Counted from the stretch's first letter, positions 1-7,015 are shown. The stretch: 24,447 nucleotides of DNA from VRUE01 sp035554595 (GCA_035554595.1 DATMIH010000120.1:1-24447); one strand, 5' to 3'. A program made the numbers and translations. Notes: generated from the sequence alone by a model not told the origin.

Positions 1-1
1 G

Positions 2-214
2 CTCGGCTACATGCTCGACAACGCCGAGTGCACCTGCGTCGCCGCGCTCGAGCGCAAGGAGAGCCGCGGCGCCCAGTACAGGACGGACTTCCCGGAGCGC
101 AATGATGAGGAGTGGCTCAAGCACATCGACCTGCAGCTCAACGACGACGGGCCGGAGATCTCCTACTCCGAGGTGACGATCACCCAGTGGGAACCGCAAG
201 AGAGGACTTACTAG
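2..214 (+). CDS. sdhA: Succinate dehydrogenase/fumarate reductase flavoprotein subunit, C-terminal end (partial)
   Basis: Only the last 70 codons or so are in the window; the frame is open from the first bases, so the start lies upstream. The piece contains ESRGAQYRTDFPERNDEEWL, the conserved C-terminal signature of SdhA/FrdA flavoproteins, in which the Arg/His-rich stretch after ESRG lies near the FAD and dicarboxylate site. The full protein oxidises succinate to fumarate and passes electrons through FAD to the iron-sulfur subunit. It stops at TAG immediately before the sdhB ATG with no gap, so the two genes are surely cotranscribed. Identity rests on this tail and on the sdhB neighbour. Distinguishing succinate dehydrogenase from fumarate reductase would need the upstream part. 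Confidence 0.9.
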   Translation, partial: LGYMLDNAECTCVAALERKESRGAQYRTDFPERNDEEWLKHIDLQLNDDGPEISYSEVTITQWEPQERTY

Positions 215-1453
215 ATGGCTGAGTACACGCTCAAAGTCCGCCGCTACCAGCCCGAGTCGGGCGAGGGCGCCTACTGGGAGGAGTTCCAGGTCGAGCTCGA
301 TCCCTCGCTCTCCGTCCTCGACGGCCTGCTGCAGGTCAAAGACCGCGACGACGGCTCGCTCTCAGTGCGCTGCTCCTGCCGCGCCGCGATCTGCGGCTCC
401 TGCGGGATGAAGGTCAACGGCCAATCAACCCTTGGCTGCAAGACCCAAATTGGCGAGGCCCAGGAGCTGGCCAACAAGTTCGCCAATGGCGGGGCAAGCG
501 GTGCCCGGACGCGGGAGCCTGGCCGCGAGATCGCCGGTCATGATGAGCGCGGCCAGGCGGGAGCAGAGGACACCGCGATTATTGTCGAGCCGATGGGCAA
601 CATGCCCGTGATCAAGGACCTGATCACCGACATGGAGTCGACGCACTGGACCAAGATCCGCCGCGTCACACCCTGGCTTCTCCCTCACGGCGAGGCACCC
701 GAGCGCGAGTACGTGGTCGAGCCCGAGTCGATGATCGACATCACCCAGTCGATGGCCTGCATCCAGTGTGGCGCCTGCGTCTCCTCCTGCCTCTCGATGG
801 AAGCCGACCCCGAGTTCATCGGACCCGCCGCCCTGGCCAAGGCTTACCGCTTCGTCGGCGACCCGCGCGACGCCGAGACCAAGGAGCGCCTCCACGACCT
901 CGCCCACGACCCGCACGGGATCTACGACTGCACCCACTGCTTCAGTTGCATCGATGCCTGCCCCAAGGGCGTGGCGCCGATGGACCAGATCATGCGCCTG
1001 CGCCGCAAAGCCGGCGAAGAGGGCATCGACGACGACCCCAACAACGGCCACAGCCACGAGGAGGCCTTCGTCAAGATCATCGAGAAGAAGGGCACGCTCG
1101 ATGAGGCATTGCTGGTGCAGGAGTCCTACGCCCCCGGCGTCAAAGGCAAGCTGAAACCGTCGATGGGCGCAATCAAGGGCCTGATCGAGTCGCTGCCGAC
1201 GGTGCTGCGGGCGATCAAGACCGGCAAGGCCCGCTCGGCCCACAAGGTGATCCCAGGGCTCCACCCGAAGCTGCCCGGCGGCGCCCAGGACGAGGTCAAG
1301 GCGATCTACAAGCACGCCGAGGAGCACCGCGAGGAATTCAACCTCTACATCGCTGGGGAAGACGAGGACTTCGTCGAACCGGAGCCCGACGAGCCGACTG
1401 AGGAGACCTTGACGGCGGAGGCGGCCGCGGCCGCGGAAAGCGAGGAGTCGTGA
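215..1453 (+). CDS. sdhB: Succinate dehydrogenase iron-sulfur subunit, long E-type-like form
   Basis: This subunit carries electrons from the flavoprotein towards the quinone site through three Fe-S clusters. The N-terminal ferredoxin domain has C55, C60, C63 and C75 for [2Fe-2S]. The C-terminal domain has C182-IQ-C185-GA-C188-VSS-C192 and C239-TH-C242-FS-C245-IDA-C249-P. In classical SdhB the position of C242 is a non-cysteine and cluster S3 is [3Fe-4S]; the extra Cys here fits a [4Fe-4S] S3 as described for E-type enzymes. At 412 aa it is much longer than the usual 230-260. There is an atypical insertion at about residues 76-122, carrying inverted repeats, and a C-terminal extension ending in a Glu/Ala-rich tail. 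It abuts sdhA and overlaps the next gene by 4 nt. Function is secure; the cluster type is inferred. Confidence 0.95.
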   Translation: MAEYTLKVRRYQPESGEGAYWEEFQVELDPSLSVLDGLLQVKDRDDGSLSVRCSCRAAICGSCGMKVNGQSTLGCKTQIGEAQELANKFANGGASGARTREPGREIAGHDERGQAGAEDTAIIVEPMGNMPVIKDLITDMESTHWTKIRRVTPWLLPHGEAPEREYVVEPESMIDITQSMACIQCGACVSSCLSMEADPEFIGPAALAKAYRFVGDPRDAETKERLHDLAHDPHGIYDCTHCFSCIDACPKGVAPMDQIMRLRRKAGEEGIDDDPNNGHSHEEAFVKIIEKKGTLDEALLVQESYAPGVKGKLKPSMGAIKGLIESLPTVLRAIKTGKARSAHKVIPGLHPKLPGGAQDEVKAIYKHAEEHREEFNLYIAGEDEDFVEPEPDEPTEETLTAEAAAAAESEES

Positions 1454-2358
1454 GCGAGCAGATCAAGGTCGCCTACTGGCCCGGCTGCGTCTCGCGTGGC
1501 TTCACCACCGAGCTGCACGGCTCGATGGCGATCGCCGCCCAGAAGCTCGGCATCGAGCTGGTCGAACTCGACCGCGCCAACTGCTGCGGCGCCGGCGTCA
1601 TCGCCGAGCACAACCAGGAGCTCGCCGACACGCTCAACGCCCGTACCTTCGCCCTCGCCCAGCAGACCGGGCTCTCGATGATGAACATCTGCTCGACCTG
1701 TCAGGGCGCCCAGTCGGAGTGCCAGCAGCGCCTCGACGCCGACTCCTCCTACCGCGCCCACATCAACGAGGTGCTGAGCGGTCAGGGCCTCGCCTACGAG
1801 AAGGGCAAAGACGGCTTCACCAACAAGAACTTCCTCTGGCTACTGGTCGAGGACTACGGCCTCGACCGCCTCGCCGAGAAGGTGACGCGCCCGCTCAGCG
1901 GCCTGCGCGTCGGCCCCTTCTACGGCTGCTACGTGGTGCGGCCCAAGGAGCGGCTCGGCTACGACGAGTTCCCCGAACGCGATCTCTACCTGGAGAAGGT
2001 GATCGAGGTGCTCGGCGGCGAGGTCGTCGAGTACGACGGCGCCCGCAAGTGCTGCGGCTTCCCGGTGATCACGATGAACCGCGACACCTCGCTGCGCCAG
2101 GCCGGCACCCACGTCGGCGACGCACTCGATGCCGGCGCCGACTGCCTCGTCACCCCCTGCCCCCTCTGCCACCTCAACCTCGACATGCAGCAGCCCGAGG
2201 CGGCCAAGGTGGTCAACCGGGACCTGGGCCTCGCGGTCCTGCATCTCCCCCAGCTGGTCTCGCTCGCCCTTGGCGCTTCGCCGAAGGAATTGGGCATGAG
2301 CAAGCACATCGCTTCGACCAAGTGGGTCGAAGAGCGGCTTGCTGCGGTTCCCGCCTGA
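1450..2358 (+). CDS. sdhE: CCG-domain (HdrB-like) subunit of E-type succinate:quinone oxidoreductase
   Basis: This 302-aa protein has two cysteine-rich CCG domains. The first runs from PGC near residue 12 through NCCGAG near 44 to CSTCQG near 77-82. The second runs from YGCYVVRP near 157 through KCCGFP near 200 to TPCPLCH near 238. Such domains bind Fe-S or zinc in heterodisulfide reductase HdrB, glycolate oxidase GlcF, LutA and SdhE. Directly after sdhB, the best reading is the SdhE subunit that replaces the classical haem-b membrane anchor in E-type SQR, with quinone or membrane attachment as the inferred role. It starts at GTG 1450, overlapping the sdhB stop as GTGA. No SdhC/D-type membrane protein follows. 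The symbol is used in the archaeal E-type sense, not for the flavinylation factor also called SdhE. Confidence 0.85.
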   Translation: MSEQIKVAYWPGCVSRGFTTELHGSMAIAAQKLGIELVELDRANCCGAGVIAEHNQELADTLNARTFALAQQTGLSMMNICSTCQGAQSECQQRLDADSSYRAHINEVLSGQGLAYEKGKDGFTNKNFLWLLVEDYGLDRLAEKVTRPLSGLRVGPFYGCYVVRPKERLGYDEFPERDLYLEKVIEVLGGEVVEYDGARKCCGFPVITMNRDTSLRQAGTHVGDALDAGADCLVTPCPLCHLNLDMQQPEAAKVVNRDLGLAVLHLPQLVSLALGASPKELGMSKHIASTKWVEERLAAVPA

Positions 2359-2379
2359 TTCGCCTTCACTAAACGGGGT

Positions 2380-2445
2380 GAGCGTGTGCGCAGGGTCTGC
2401 GGACGCGCTTCGCGCTGAGTGTCCGCAGACCCTGCGCACACGCTC
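2380..2445. repeat. Perfect 25-bp inverted repeat (large hairpin) downstream of sdhE
   Basis: Bases 2380-2404 are the exact reverse complement of 2421-2445, separated by a 16-nt loop that itself contains GCGCTTCGCGC, able to form a small inner hairpin. The element starts 22 nt after the sdhE stop and lies between convergent transcription units (sdhE on +, small membrane protein on -). It could be a bidirectional terminator or RNA stabiliser, but neither side has a T-tract, and the perfect arms look recent or selected. A REP-like or miniature palindromic element is the alternative. Confidence 0.9.
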
Positions 2446-2552
2446 TTCTCGATTCGAAAAGCGGATCAGGCCGAAGCGCCCAAGAGGATCTGGGTCCACT
2501 CGCTCTTGTGCCCAGAGAATCGGAGCTCCGTGGATCGAGCCGGAGAGCCGGG

Positions 2553-2732
2553 TCAGTGGGTGGCGCGGATGATGCTTAGGATGACCGAGGCGATGCTCAC
2601 AGCGACCATGGTGGCGGTGAGGCCGTGCATGATCAGGCGGAAGGTGAAATCCCGGCGCTCTCGTTCCTTGAGCTCGAGACGATCGATGCGGTCCTCGAGC
2701 CGGTTGATTCTGGCTTCCTCCCAGGCCTCCAT
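2553..2732 (-). CDS. Small coiled-coil, single-pass membrane protein (59 aa)
   Basis: Reading from ATG at 2732 to TGA at 2553 gives 59 residues. Residues 1-30 are a highly charged helix with heptad-like spacing (RINRLEDRIDRLELKERERR). Residues 33-55 are hydrophobic, one transmembrane helix, ending IIRATH. The family is not recognised and the function is unknown. Its neighbour at 2789-2986 has the same design (charged helix, one C-terminal helix, Arg near the end) and shares an upstream sequence block, which supports both as real genes, perhaps distant paralogues. No good Shine-Dalgarno is visible. A -10-like TAAACT (minus strand) lies 9 nt before the ATG, so translation could be leaderless or nearly so. 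Confidence 0.6.
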   Translation of the reverse strand: MEAWEEARINRLEDRIDRLELKERERRDFTFRLIMHGLTATMVAVSIASVILSIIRATH

Positions 2733-2741
2733 ACCGCTTTT

Positions 2742-2761
2742 AGTTTAGCAGACAAAAGATT
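2742..2761 (-). promoter_or_regulatory. Promoter block CTTTTGTCTGC plus TAAACT upstream of the 59-aa gene
   Basis: On the minus strand the block AATCTTTTGTCTGC is followed directly by TAAACT, a -10-like hexamer ending 9 nt before the start codon. The same arrangement, AACCTTTTGTCCGC followed by TAGCCT, precedes the second small gene. The shared 14-mer differs at only two positions, which is unlikely by chance in such GC-rich DNA. It may be an operator or a special promoter class. Confidence 0.45.
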
Positions 2762-2788
2762 GCATCCCCGGAGCGGGCGCCGCTTGGC

Positions 2789-2986
2789 TCAGAAGCGAAT
2801 CGCGACGATCGCGCCACCGAAGCCGGCGAGGATGCTCGCAAGGGTGATGATCATTGCGTTCTGGAGGCGGTCGAAGCGGTTGTCGATGTGGTGCTGCAGC
2901 GCATTGACCTGATCCCGCACCGAGTCGACCTGGCCCGAGAGATGGTCGAGTCGGTCGTCGTTCCACTTGGTCGCTGCCTGCTCCAT
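2789..2986 (-). CDS. Small coiled-coil, single-pass membrane protein (65 aa)
   Basis: The start chosen is ATG at 2984-2986, giving 65 aa. The frame is open up to 3088, but the extra part is Arg/Pro-rich, overlaps the antiporter gene and looks non-coding. Residues 1-42 are polar and helical with repeated hydrophobic spacing (LDHLSGQVDSVRDQVNALQ), probably a coiled coil. Residues 45-63 form one transmembrane helix with small residues (LASILAGFGGAIVAI). Function is unknown. The layout matches the adjacent 59-aa protein, and the two share an upstream CTTTTGTCYGC block, so they may be coregulated membrane partners. It lies downstream of the antiporter in the same orientation, 62 nt away. Confidence 0.6.
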   Translation of the reverse strand: MEQAATKWNDDRLDHLSGQVDSVRDQVNALQHHIDNRFDRLQNAMIITLASILAGFGGAIVAIRF

Positions 2987-2993
2987 GCCGCCA

Positions 2994-3031
2994 AGGCTAG
3001 CGGACAAAAGGTTACGGGTGGCGCACAAAAG
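2994..3031 (-). promoter_or_regulatory. Promoter block CTTTTGTCCGC plus TAGCCT, with a second CTTTTGTGCGC copy
   Basis: On the minus strand AACCTTTTGTCCGC runs into TAGCCT (2994-2999), 7 nt before the 65-aa gene's ATG. A further copy, CTTTTGTGCGC, is at 3021-3031, so two near-direct repeats lie about 21 bp apart, two helical turns. That spacing suits a dimeric or tandem-bound regulator. The block matches the one at 2742-2761. Assignment as promoter/operator is inferred from the conservation and position. Confidence 0.45.
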
Positions 3032-3048
3032 TGTGCTGGACGAATGGG

Positions 3049-4248
3049 TCAGCCGGACCGGTCGAGGCCGACGCGGTGGGCCAGCCATTTGGCCCCGACG
3101 GTGTCGGTGAGGCCGTGGGCGACTATCGAGCAGATGATCGCTATCGCGGCGATGTCGAAGATCAGGTTGCTGTTGGTGACGTCTGACTTGAGCACGAAGA
3201 GGGCGAAGAGCATCGAGGCGACGCCCTTGGGGCCGAACCAGGCCATGAAGAGCTTCTGCGGGCGCGGGATGCCGGTCTTGACGAAGGAGATCATCACCGC
3301 CAGCGGCCTGGCGACGATCAGGGCGAAGACGACGAAGAGGATTAGCGGCGGGACGCTGTGGTGGAAGCCGGTGGCGACGATCAGGGCGCCGAAGACGAAG
3401 AAGGTCAGCACCTGCAGGATCGCGCTGGTGTTCTCGGCGAACTCGACGAAGCCCTCGGGCACGTCGCGCTCGCTTGCCGCCATCGCGATGCCGCAGACGA
3501 AGGCGGCGATCAACCCGTTGCCGATCGTCACTTCGGCGAGGCCGAAGGCGAAGAGGGCGATACCAATGGCGTAGATCCCCTCGTAGCGGGCGGTGATACC
3601 GCCACCGGGCAGACGATGGTGAAGGCGCCCACCGAGCGTGCCGAGACCGACGCCGACGGCGGCGCCGAAGAGCGCCTCGCCGACCAGCTTCGCCGCTTCG
3701 CCGCCCGGATCGCCGCCGGGGCCGGCGAGGACGAGGAAGAAGAGGACGAAGGGTAGGGCGAGGCCATCGTTGAGCCCGGACTCGAGGTTAAGCGTGTGGC
3801 GCACCGAGGCGGGGACGATGCGGGAGGTGACGACCGCCGATGTGACCACGGGGTCCGTCGGCGAGAGCACCGCCGCTAGCAGAAGCGCCTCGGCCCAGCT
3901 CAGGCCGGGGAAGAGTGCCTTCGCGGCCAGTCCCAGCAGCGCCATCGTGATCGGCATCGCGATCGCCAGCGCCCGTGCCACCGGGCTCCAGTGCCGCTGC
4001 AGCAGCTCCCGCTCGACGAACATCCCGTCGGAAAACAGCGTGAGGATCAGCGCCAGCTCGACTAGCTGGACGATCGACTCGGACTTCGGGTCGATATCAA
4101 CGACGCCGACTGCGGCGAGCAGCACCCCCGAGGCCACCGAGAGCACCGAGGCCGAGAGCACCGTCCCCTTCATCACGCCGGAGAGCGCCGCGACCGCAGT
4201 CAGCAGCCCACCAAAGATCAGAACCGCGTCGCCAAATCCAATGTCCAC
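3049..4248 (-). CDS. Cation/proton antiporter, CPA1 (NhaP-like) family
   Basis: This 399-aa protein is almost entirely hydrophobic, with about 12 predicted membrane helices, and belongs to the monovalent cation:proton antiporter-1 family. Diagnostic segments are SPTDPVVTSAVV, holding the conserved Asp of the ion-exchange site, and LESGLNDGLALPFVLFF, the CPA1 ESxxNDG motif. It would exchange Na+ or K+ for H+ across the cytoplasmic membrane for pH and salt homeostasis; the ion cannot be told from sequence. It starts with GTG at 4246-4248 and has no C-terminal cytoplasmic regulatory domain, since the last helix is followed only by a short tail. It follows asd in the same direction, but a 12-bp-arm hairpin lies between, so it is probably a separate unit. 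Confidence 0.92.
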   Translation of the reverse strand: MDIGFGDAVLIFGGLLTAVAALSGVMKGTVLSASVLSVASGVLLAAVGVVDIDPKSESIVQLVELALILTLFSDGMFVERELLQRHWSPVARALAIAMPITMALLGLAAKALFPGLSWAEALLLAAVLSPTDPVVTSAVVTSRIVPASVRHTLNLESGLNDGLALPFVLFFLVLAGPGGDPGGEAAKLVGEALFGAAVGVGLGTLGGRLHHRLPGGGITARYEGIYAIGIALFAFGLAEVTIGNGLIAAFVCGIAMAASERDVPEGFVEFAENTSAILQVLTFFVFGALIVATGFHHSVPPLILFVVFALIVARPLAVMISFVKTGIPRPQKLFMAWFGPKGVASMLFALFVLKSDVTNSNLIFDIAAIAIICSIVAHGLTDTVGAKWLAHRVGLDRSG

Positions 4249-4262
4249 GAACCGTTCCGAGC

Positions 4263-4311
4263 CTTCCGGTGCGCTTTATGTGGCTATAGACCGGAAAAGG
4301 CGCACCGGAAG
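4263..4311. repeat. 12-bp inverted repeat between asd and the antiporter gene
   Basis: CTTCCGGTGCGC at 4263-4274 is exactly complementary to GCGCACCGGAAG at 4300-4311, around a 25-nt AT-richer loop. It starts four bases after the asd stop in the direction of transcription, so it could stop or stabilise lysC-asd mRNA. There is no T-tract after it, so it is not a standard intrinsic terminator. Confidence 0.65.
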
Positions 4312-4314
4312 AAC

Positions 4315-5346
4315 TTAGCCGAGGAGATCTCGCTCAATGAGGAGCTCGGCTACTTGCACGGCATTGGTCGCGGCGCCCTTGCGCAGGTTGTCGCCAGCGA
4401 GCCAGAGGTTGAGGGTGCGCTCCTGGTCGGGGTCGCGGCGGATGCGGCCGACGAGGACGTCGTCTTGGCCGGCGGCGTCGAGCGCCATTGGGTACTTGCC
4501 GTTGACAGGGTCGTCGACGACGATCACGCCGGGCGCCTGGGCGAGCAGGGCGCGGCAATCGTCGGGCGAGAGGTCCTCGCGGGTGCGGACGTTGATCGAC
4601 TCCGAGTGGCCGCTGATCACCGGCACCCGGGCGCAGGTGGCGGAGATCGCCACCTCGTTGCCGAAGCCGAGGATCTTGCGGGTCTCGGCCATCACCTTGC
4701 GCTCCTCGGTGGTGTAGTCGTCGCCATCCTTGAAGACCTCGACCTGGGGCAGCACGTTGAAGGCGATCTGATGCGGGTAGATCTGCGGCGTCGGTACCGC
4801 TTCGCCCGCCAGCGAGGCCCGCGACTGGGTCAGCAGCTCCTCGATCGCCCGCTGGCCGGTGCCGGAGACCGCCTGGTAGCTGGAGACGACGAGGCGCTCG
4901 AGCCCGACCGCGCGGTGGATCGGCGCCAGCGCCATCATCATCACCATCGTCGTGCAGTTGGGGTTGGCGACGATGCCCTTGTGAGCTGCCGCCGCGTCCG
5001 GATTGACCCCGGCGACGATCAGCGGCACCTCCTCGTACATGCGCCAGTAGCTGGTGTTGTCGACGACGACCGCACCGGCCTCGACCAGCTGCGGCGCCCA
5101 CTCGGCGCTGACCGAGCCGCCCGCCGAGGAGAGCACCACGTCCAGACCCTGGATCGTCTCGGGACTGAGCGGCCGGCACTCCAGGGTCAAGCCGTTCCAC
5201 TCGAGCTCGCGCCCGGCGGAGCGCTCGGAGGCAAATGGAACCACCTCGGCCGCGGGGAAATCGCGTTCGGCGAGGATCTCCAGGATCGTCGAGCCGACCG
5301 CGCCGGTGGCGCCCAGTACTCCGACCCTGTAACCGTCACTGCTCAT
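4315..5346 (-). CDS. asd: Aspartate-semialdehyde dehydrogenase
   Basis: The enzyme converts L-aspartyl-4-phosphate to L-aspartate-4-semialdehyde with NADPH, the second step towards lysine/diaminopimelate, threonine and methionine. The 343-aa length is normal. The N-terminal NADP-binding loop reads GVLGATGAVGS (residues 9-19). The catalytic nucleophile is C131 in ANPNCTTM. The substrate-binding region SYQAVSGTGQRAIEEL is at 156-171 and the acid/base histidine is H247 in SGHSES. It starts at ATG 5344-5346, 20 nt after the lysC stop, so lysC-asd form an operon, the usual actinobacterial order. GGGTGAT just before the ATG is a weak ribosome-binding site. Nothing is missing. Confidence 0.97.
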   Translation of the reverse strand: MSSDGYRVGVLGATGAVGSTILEILAERDFPAAEVVPFASERSAGRELEWNGLTLECRPLSPETIQGLDVVLSSAGGSVSAEWAPQLVEAGAVVVDNTSYWRMYEEVPLIVAGVNPDAAAAHKGIVANPNCTTMVMMMALAPIHRAVGLERLVVSSYQAVSGTGQRAIEELLTQSRASLAGEAVPTPQIYPHQIAFNVLPQVEVFKDGDDYTTEERKVMAETRKILGFGNEVAISATCARVPVISGHSESINVRTREDLSPDDCRALLAQAPGVIVVDDPVNGKYPMALDAAGQDDVLVGRIRRDPDQERTLNLWLAGDNLRKGAATNAVQVAELLIERDLLG

Positions 5347-5366
5347 ATCACCCGAGTGCGCGCTGC

Positions 5367-6668
5367 TCAGCTACCGACCGTGGGACGGTGCTCGGCGCCT
5401 TCGGGGTCTTCCGCCCGCACCGCGTCGGCGCCAAGCTCGAAGGCCTGGTGCAGAGCGCGCACCGCAGCGGGGACCTGCCCGGCGGAAATTACGCACGAGA
5501 TCTTGATCGGCGAGGTGGAGATCATCTCGATGTTGATCTCCTCGCGGCCGAGCACCTCGAAGACCTTGGCGGCGACGCCGGGGTGCGAGCGCATGCCGGC
5601 ACCGATGATCGAGACCTTGCCGATCTGATCATCGGTGCGGATCCCCTCGCTGACATCGCCGAGAGCCTCAAGCGTGTCGGTGGCGGTGGTCAGCTCGGCG
5701 CGATCGATCGTGAAGGAGAGGTCGGCGAGCTCATCGTCGCTGACCGGCTCGTTCTGGATGATCACGTCGACGTTGATGCCCGCGTCCGCCAGGGCGTTGA
5801 AGATTTCACCAGCGACGCCGGGCTCGTCGCGGATCCCGACAAGCGTGACCCGCGCCTCATCGACGGAGTGGGTAATGGCTGTTACGAAAGGCTGCTCCAT
5901 GGTCTCCTGCTCGCTCTCGTCCTCGCTGACGACGAGGGTACCGGGACCGTCCTCGAAGCTGCTGCGGCAGTGGATGCGGACGCCGTGGTTGCGGGCGTAC
6001 TCGACCGAGCGCAGCTGCAGTACGCGGGCGCCCGAGGCCGCCATCTCCAGCGTCTCCTCGAAGGTCGCGACCGGGATCTTGCGGGCGTCGGGGACGATCC
6101 GCGGGTCGGCGCTGAAGACGCCGGCGACGTCGGTGTAGATCTCGCAGATGTCGGCGTCAAGCGCCGCGGCCAGGGCAACTGCGGTCGTGTCGGAGCCGCC
6201 CCGCCCCAGCGTGGTGACGTCGTGGTTCGTGGTCGAGACGCCCTGGAAGCCGGCGACGAGGACGATGTGATCCTCCTCCAGCGCCTCCTGGATGCGCTCG
6301 GCACGAACGTCGATGATCCGCGCCTTGGTGTGGGAGGAATCGGTGACGATGCCCGCCTGCGAGCCGGTCAGCGAGATCGCCTTGTGGCCCATGTCGTGGA
6401 TCGCCATCGCGCAGAGCGCGCAGGAGATCCGCTCGCCGGTGGAGAGCAGCATGTCCATCTCGCGTGGCTCCGGGCGGGCGGATATCTCCAACGCCTGGGC
6501 GACCAGCTCATCGGTCGTCTTGCCCCGCGCCGAGAGCACGGCGACGGCCCGGTTGCCGGCCTCCCGCGCGGCGACGATGCGCCGCGCGGCGCGCTTGATT
6601 TGCTCGGCGCCGGCCACCGAGGTGCCGCCGAACTTCATCACCACCGTTTTCGAGTTACTCGCGGACAT
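5367..6668 (-). CDS. lysC: Aspartate kinase, with two C-terminal ACT domains
   Basis: This enzyme phosphorylates aspartate with ATP, the committed step of the aspartate family pathway. The 433-aa protein begins with the kinase signature MKFGGTSVAG (residues 11-20). STGERISCALCAMAI lies near 90-105, the nucleotide-binding GRGGSDTTA near 176-184, and two ACT domains span about 260-420, where feedback inhibitors (lysine and threonine in actinobacterial enzymes) usually bind. The ATG at 6666-6668 fits the family N-terminus. An internal ATG at codon 257 (5898-5900), preceded by AGGAG, could make a separate regulatory beta subunit of 177 aa, as known for Corynebacterium and Bacillus enzymes. The downstream partner is asd. 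Confidence 0.97.
   Translation of the reverse strand: MSASNSKTVVMKFGGTSVAGAEQIKRAARRIVAAREAGNRAVAVLSARGKTTDELVAQALEISARPEPREMDMLLSTGERISCALCAMAIHDMGHKAISLTGSQAGIVTDSSHTKARIIDVRAERIQEALEEDHIVLVAGFQGVSTTNHDVTTLGRGGSDTTAVALAAALDADICEIYTDVAGVFSADPRIVPDARKIPVATFEETLEMAASGARVLQLRSVEYARNHGVRIHCRSSFEDGPGTLVVSEDESEQETMEQPFVTAITHSVDEARVTLVGIRDEPGVAGEIFNALADAGINVDVIIQNEPVSDDELADLSFTIDRAELTTATDTLEALGDVSEGIRTDDQIGKVSIIGAGMRSHPGVAAKVFEVLGREEINIEMISTSPIKISCVISAGQVPAAVRALHQAFELGADAVRAEDPEGAEHRPTVGS
5898..5908 (-). promoter_or_regulatory. Candidate internal ribosome-binding site and start for the LysC beta subunit
   Basis: On the minus strand AGGAG (5904-5908) lies 3 nt before an in-frame ATG (5898-5900) inside lysC. 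Starting there gives a 177-aa protein containing just the two ACT domains, close in size to known beta subunits of alpha2beta2 aspartate kinases. The spacing is a little short. Confidence 0.45.
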
Positions 6669-6749
6669 AGAAAGCTGAGGATAGGTGGTCCTAAAGGCAG
6701 GCGCCCTGAAAACCGAGGGGGTCCAACGTAGAGACGAGCATCAGTGCTT

Positions 6750-6765
6750 GGTCGAAAACTCGACC
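6750..6765. repeat. Small hairpin in the lysC / small-gene divergent region
   Basis: GGTCGA and TCGACC form a 6-bp stem around AAAC between the divergent starts of lysC and the 68-aa gene. It could be an operator or part of the lysC leader. The rest of the 124-nt gap shows no recognisable riboswitch. Confidence 0.4.
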
Positions 6766-6792
6766 TCGATCCCTAGTAGTATCTTGAGTTAG

Positions 6793-6999
6793 TTGATCAA
6801 CATAGAAAAGAGCCTAATTGTGGTCACGATTGTCCTCGCAGCCGCAGTCTTCTGGCTGGCCCTCTCGATCGCGGCTGGCCTACTATTCGCCCGGATGGCG
6901 ACAATCCACAAGCGAAGCGAAGCGCCCGCGGAAGAGGTCGAACTGGGCCCCCAGCTTCGACTCGCGCCGGCGTCGTCAGCCCGCGAGCACGTGGCCTAG
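6793..6999 (+). CDS. Small single-pass membrane protein (68 aa), unknown
   Basis: The frame opens with TTG at 6793 and encodes 68 residues. Residues 8-34 are strongly hydrophobic (LIVVTIVLAAAVFWLALSIA and onwards), one transmembrane helix. A short polar tail follows, Glu-rich and then ending REHVA. No family is recognised. It diverges from lysC and converges on the 79-aa gene, with 16 nt between stops. A -10-like TAGTAT (6777-6782) lies 10 nt upstream of the TTG, and there is no convincing Shine-Dalgarno, so start choice and reality are both uncertain. Supporting points are the sensible hydrophobic/polar layout and the absence of a better gene on the opposite strand. Confidence 0.5.
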   Translation: MINIEKSLIVVTIVLAAAVFWLALSIAAGLLFARMATIHKRSEAPAEEVELGPQLRLAPASSAREHVA

Positions 7000-7015
7000 A
7001 ACTCTCCGGCGGGCG

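Noticed and set aside
4263..4311. Intrinsic terminator of lysC-asd
   Set aside because: The stem is good but the loop is long and no T-tract follows, so it is recorded as an inverted repeat only.
5235..6731. A 498-codon open frame on the plus strand
   Set aside because: It is antisense to lysC and the start of asd, with repetitive Val/Asp/Gly/Arg composition and no family motif.
6669..6792. Lysine riboswitch or other leader RNA before lysC
   Set aside because: The region is only 124 nt, has one small hairpin and none of the conserved lysine-riboswitch segments or a terminator.
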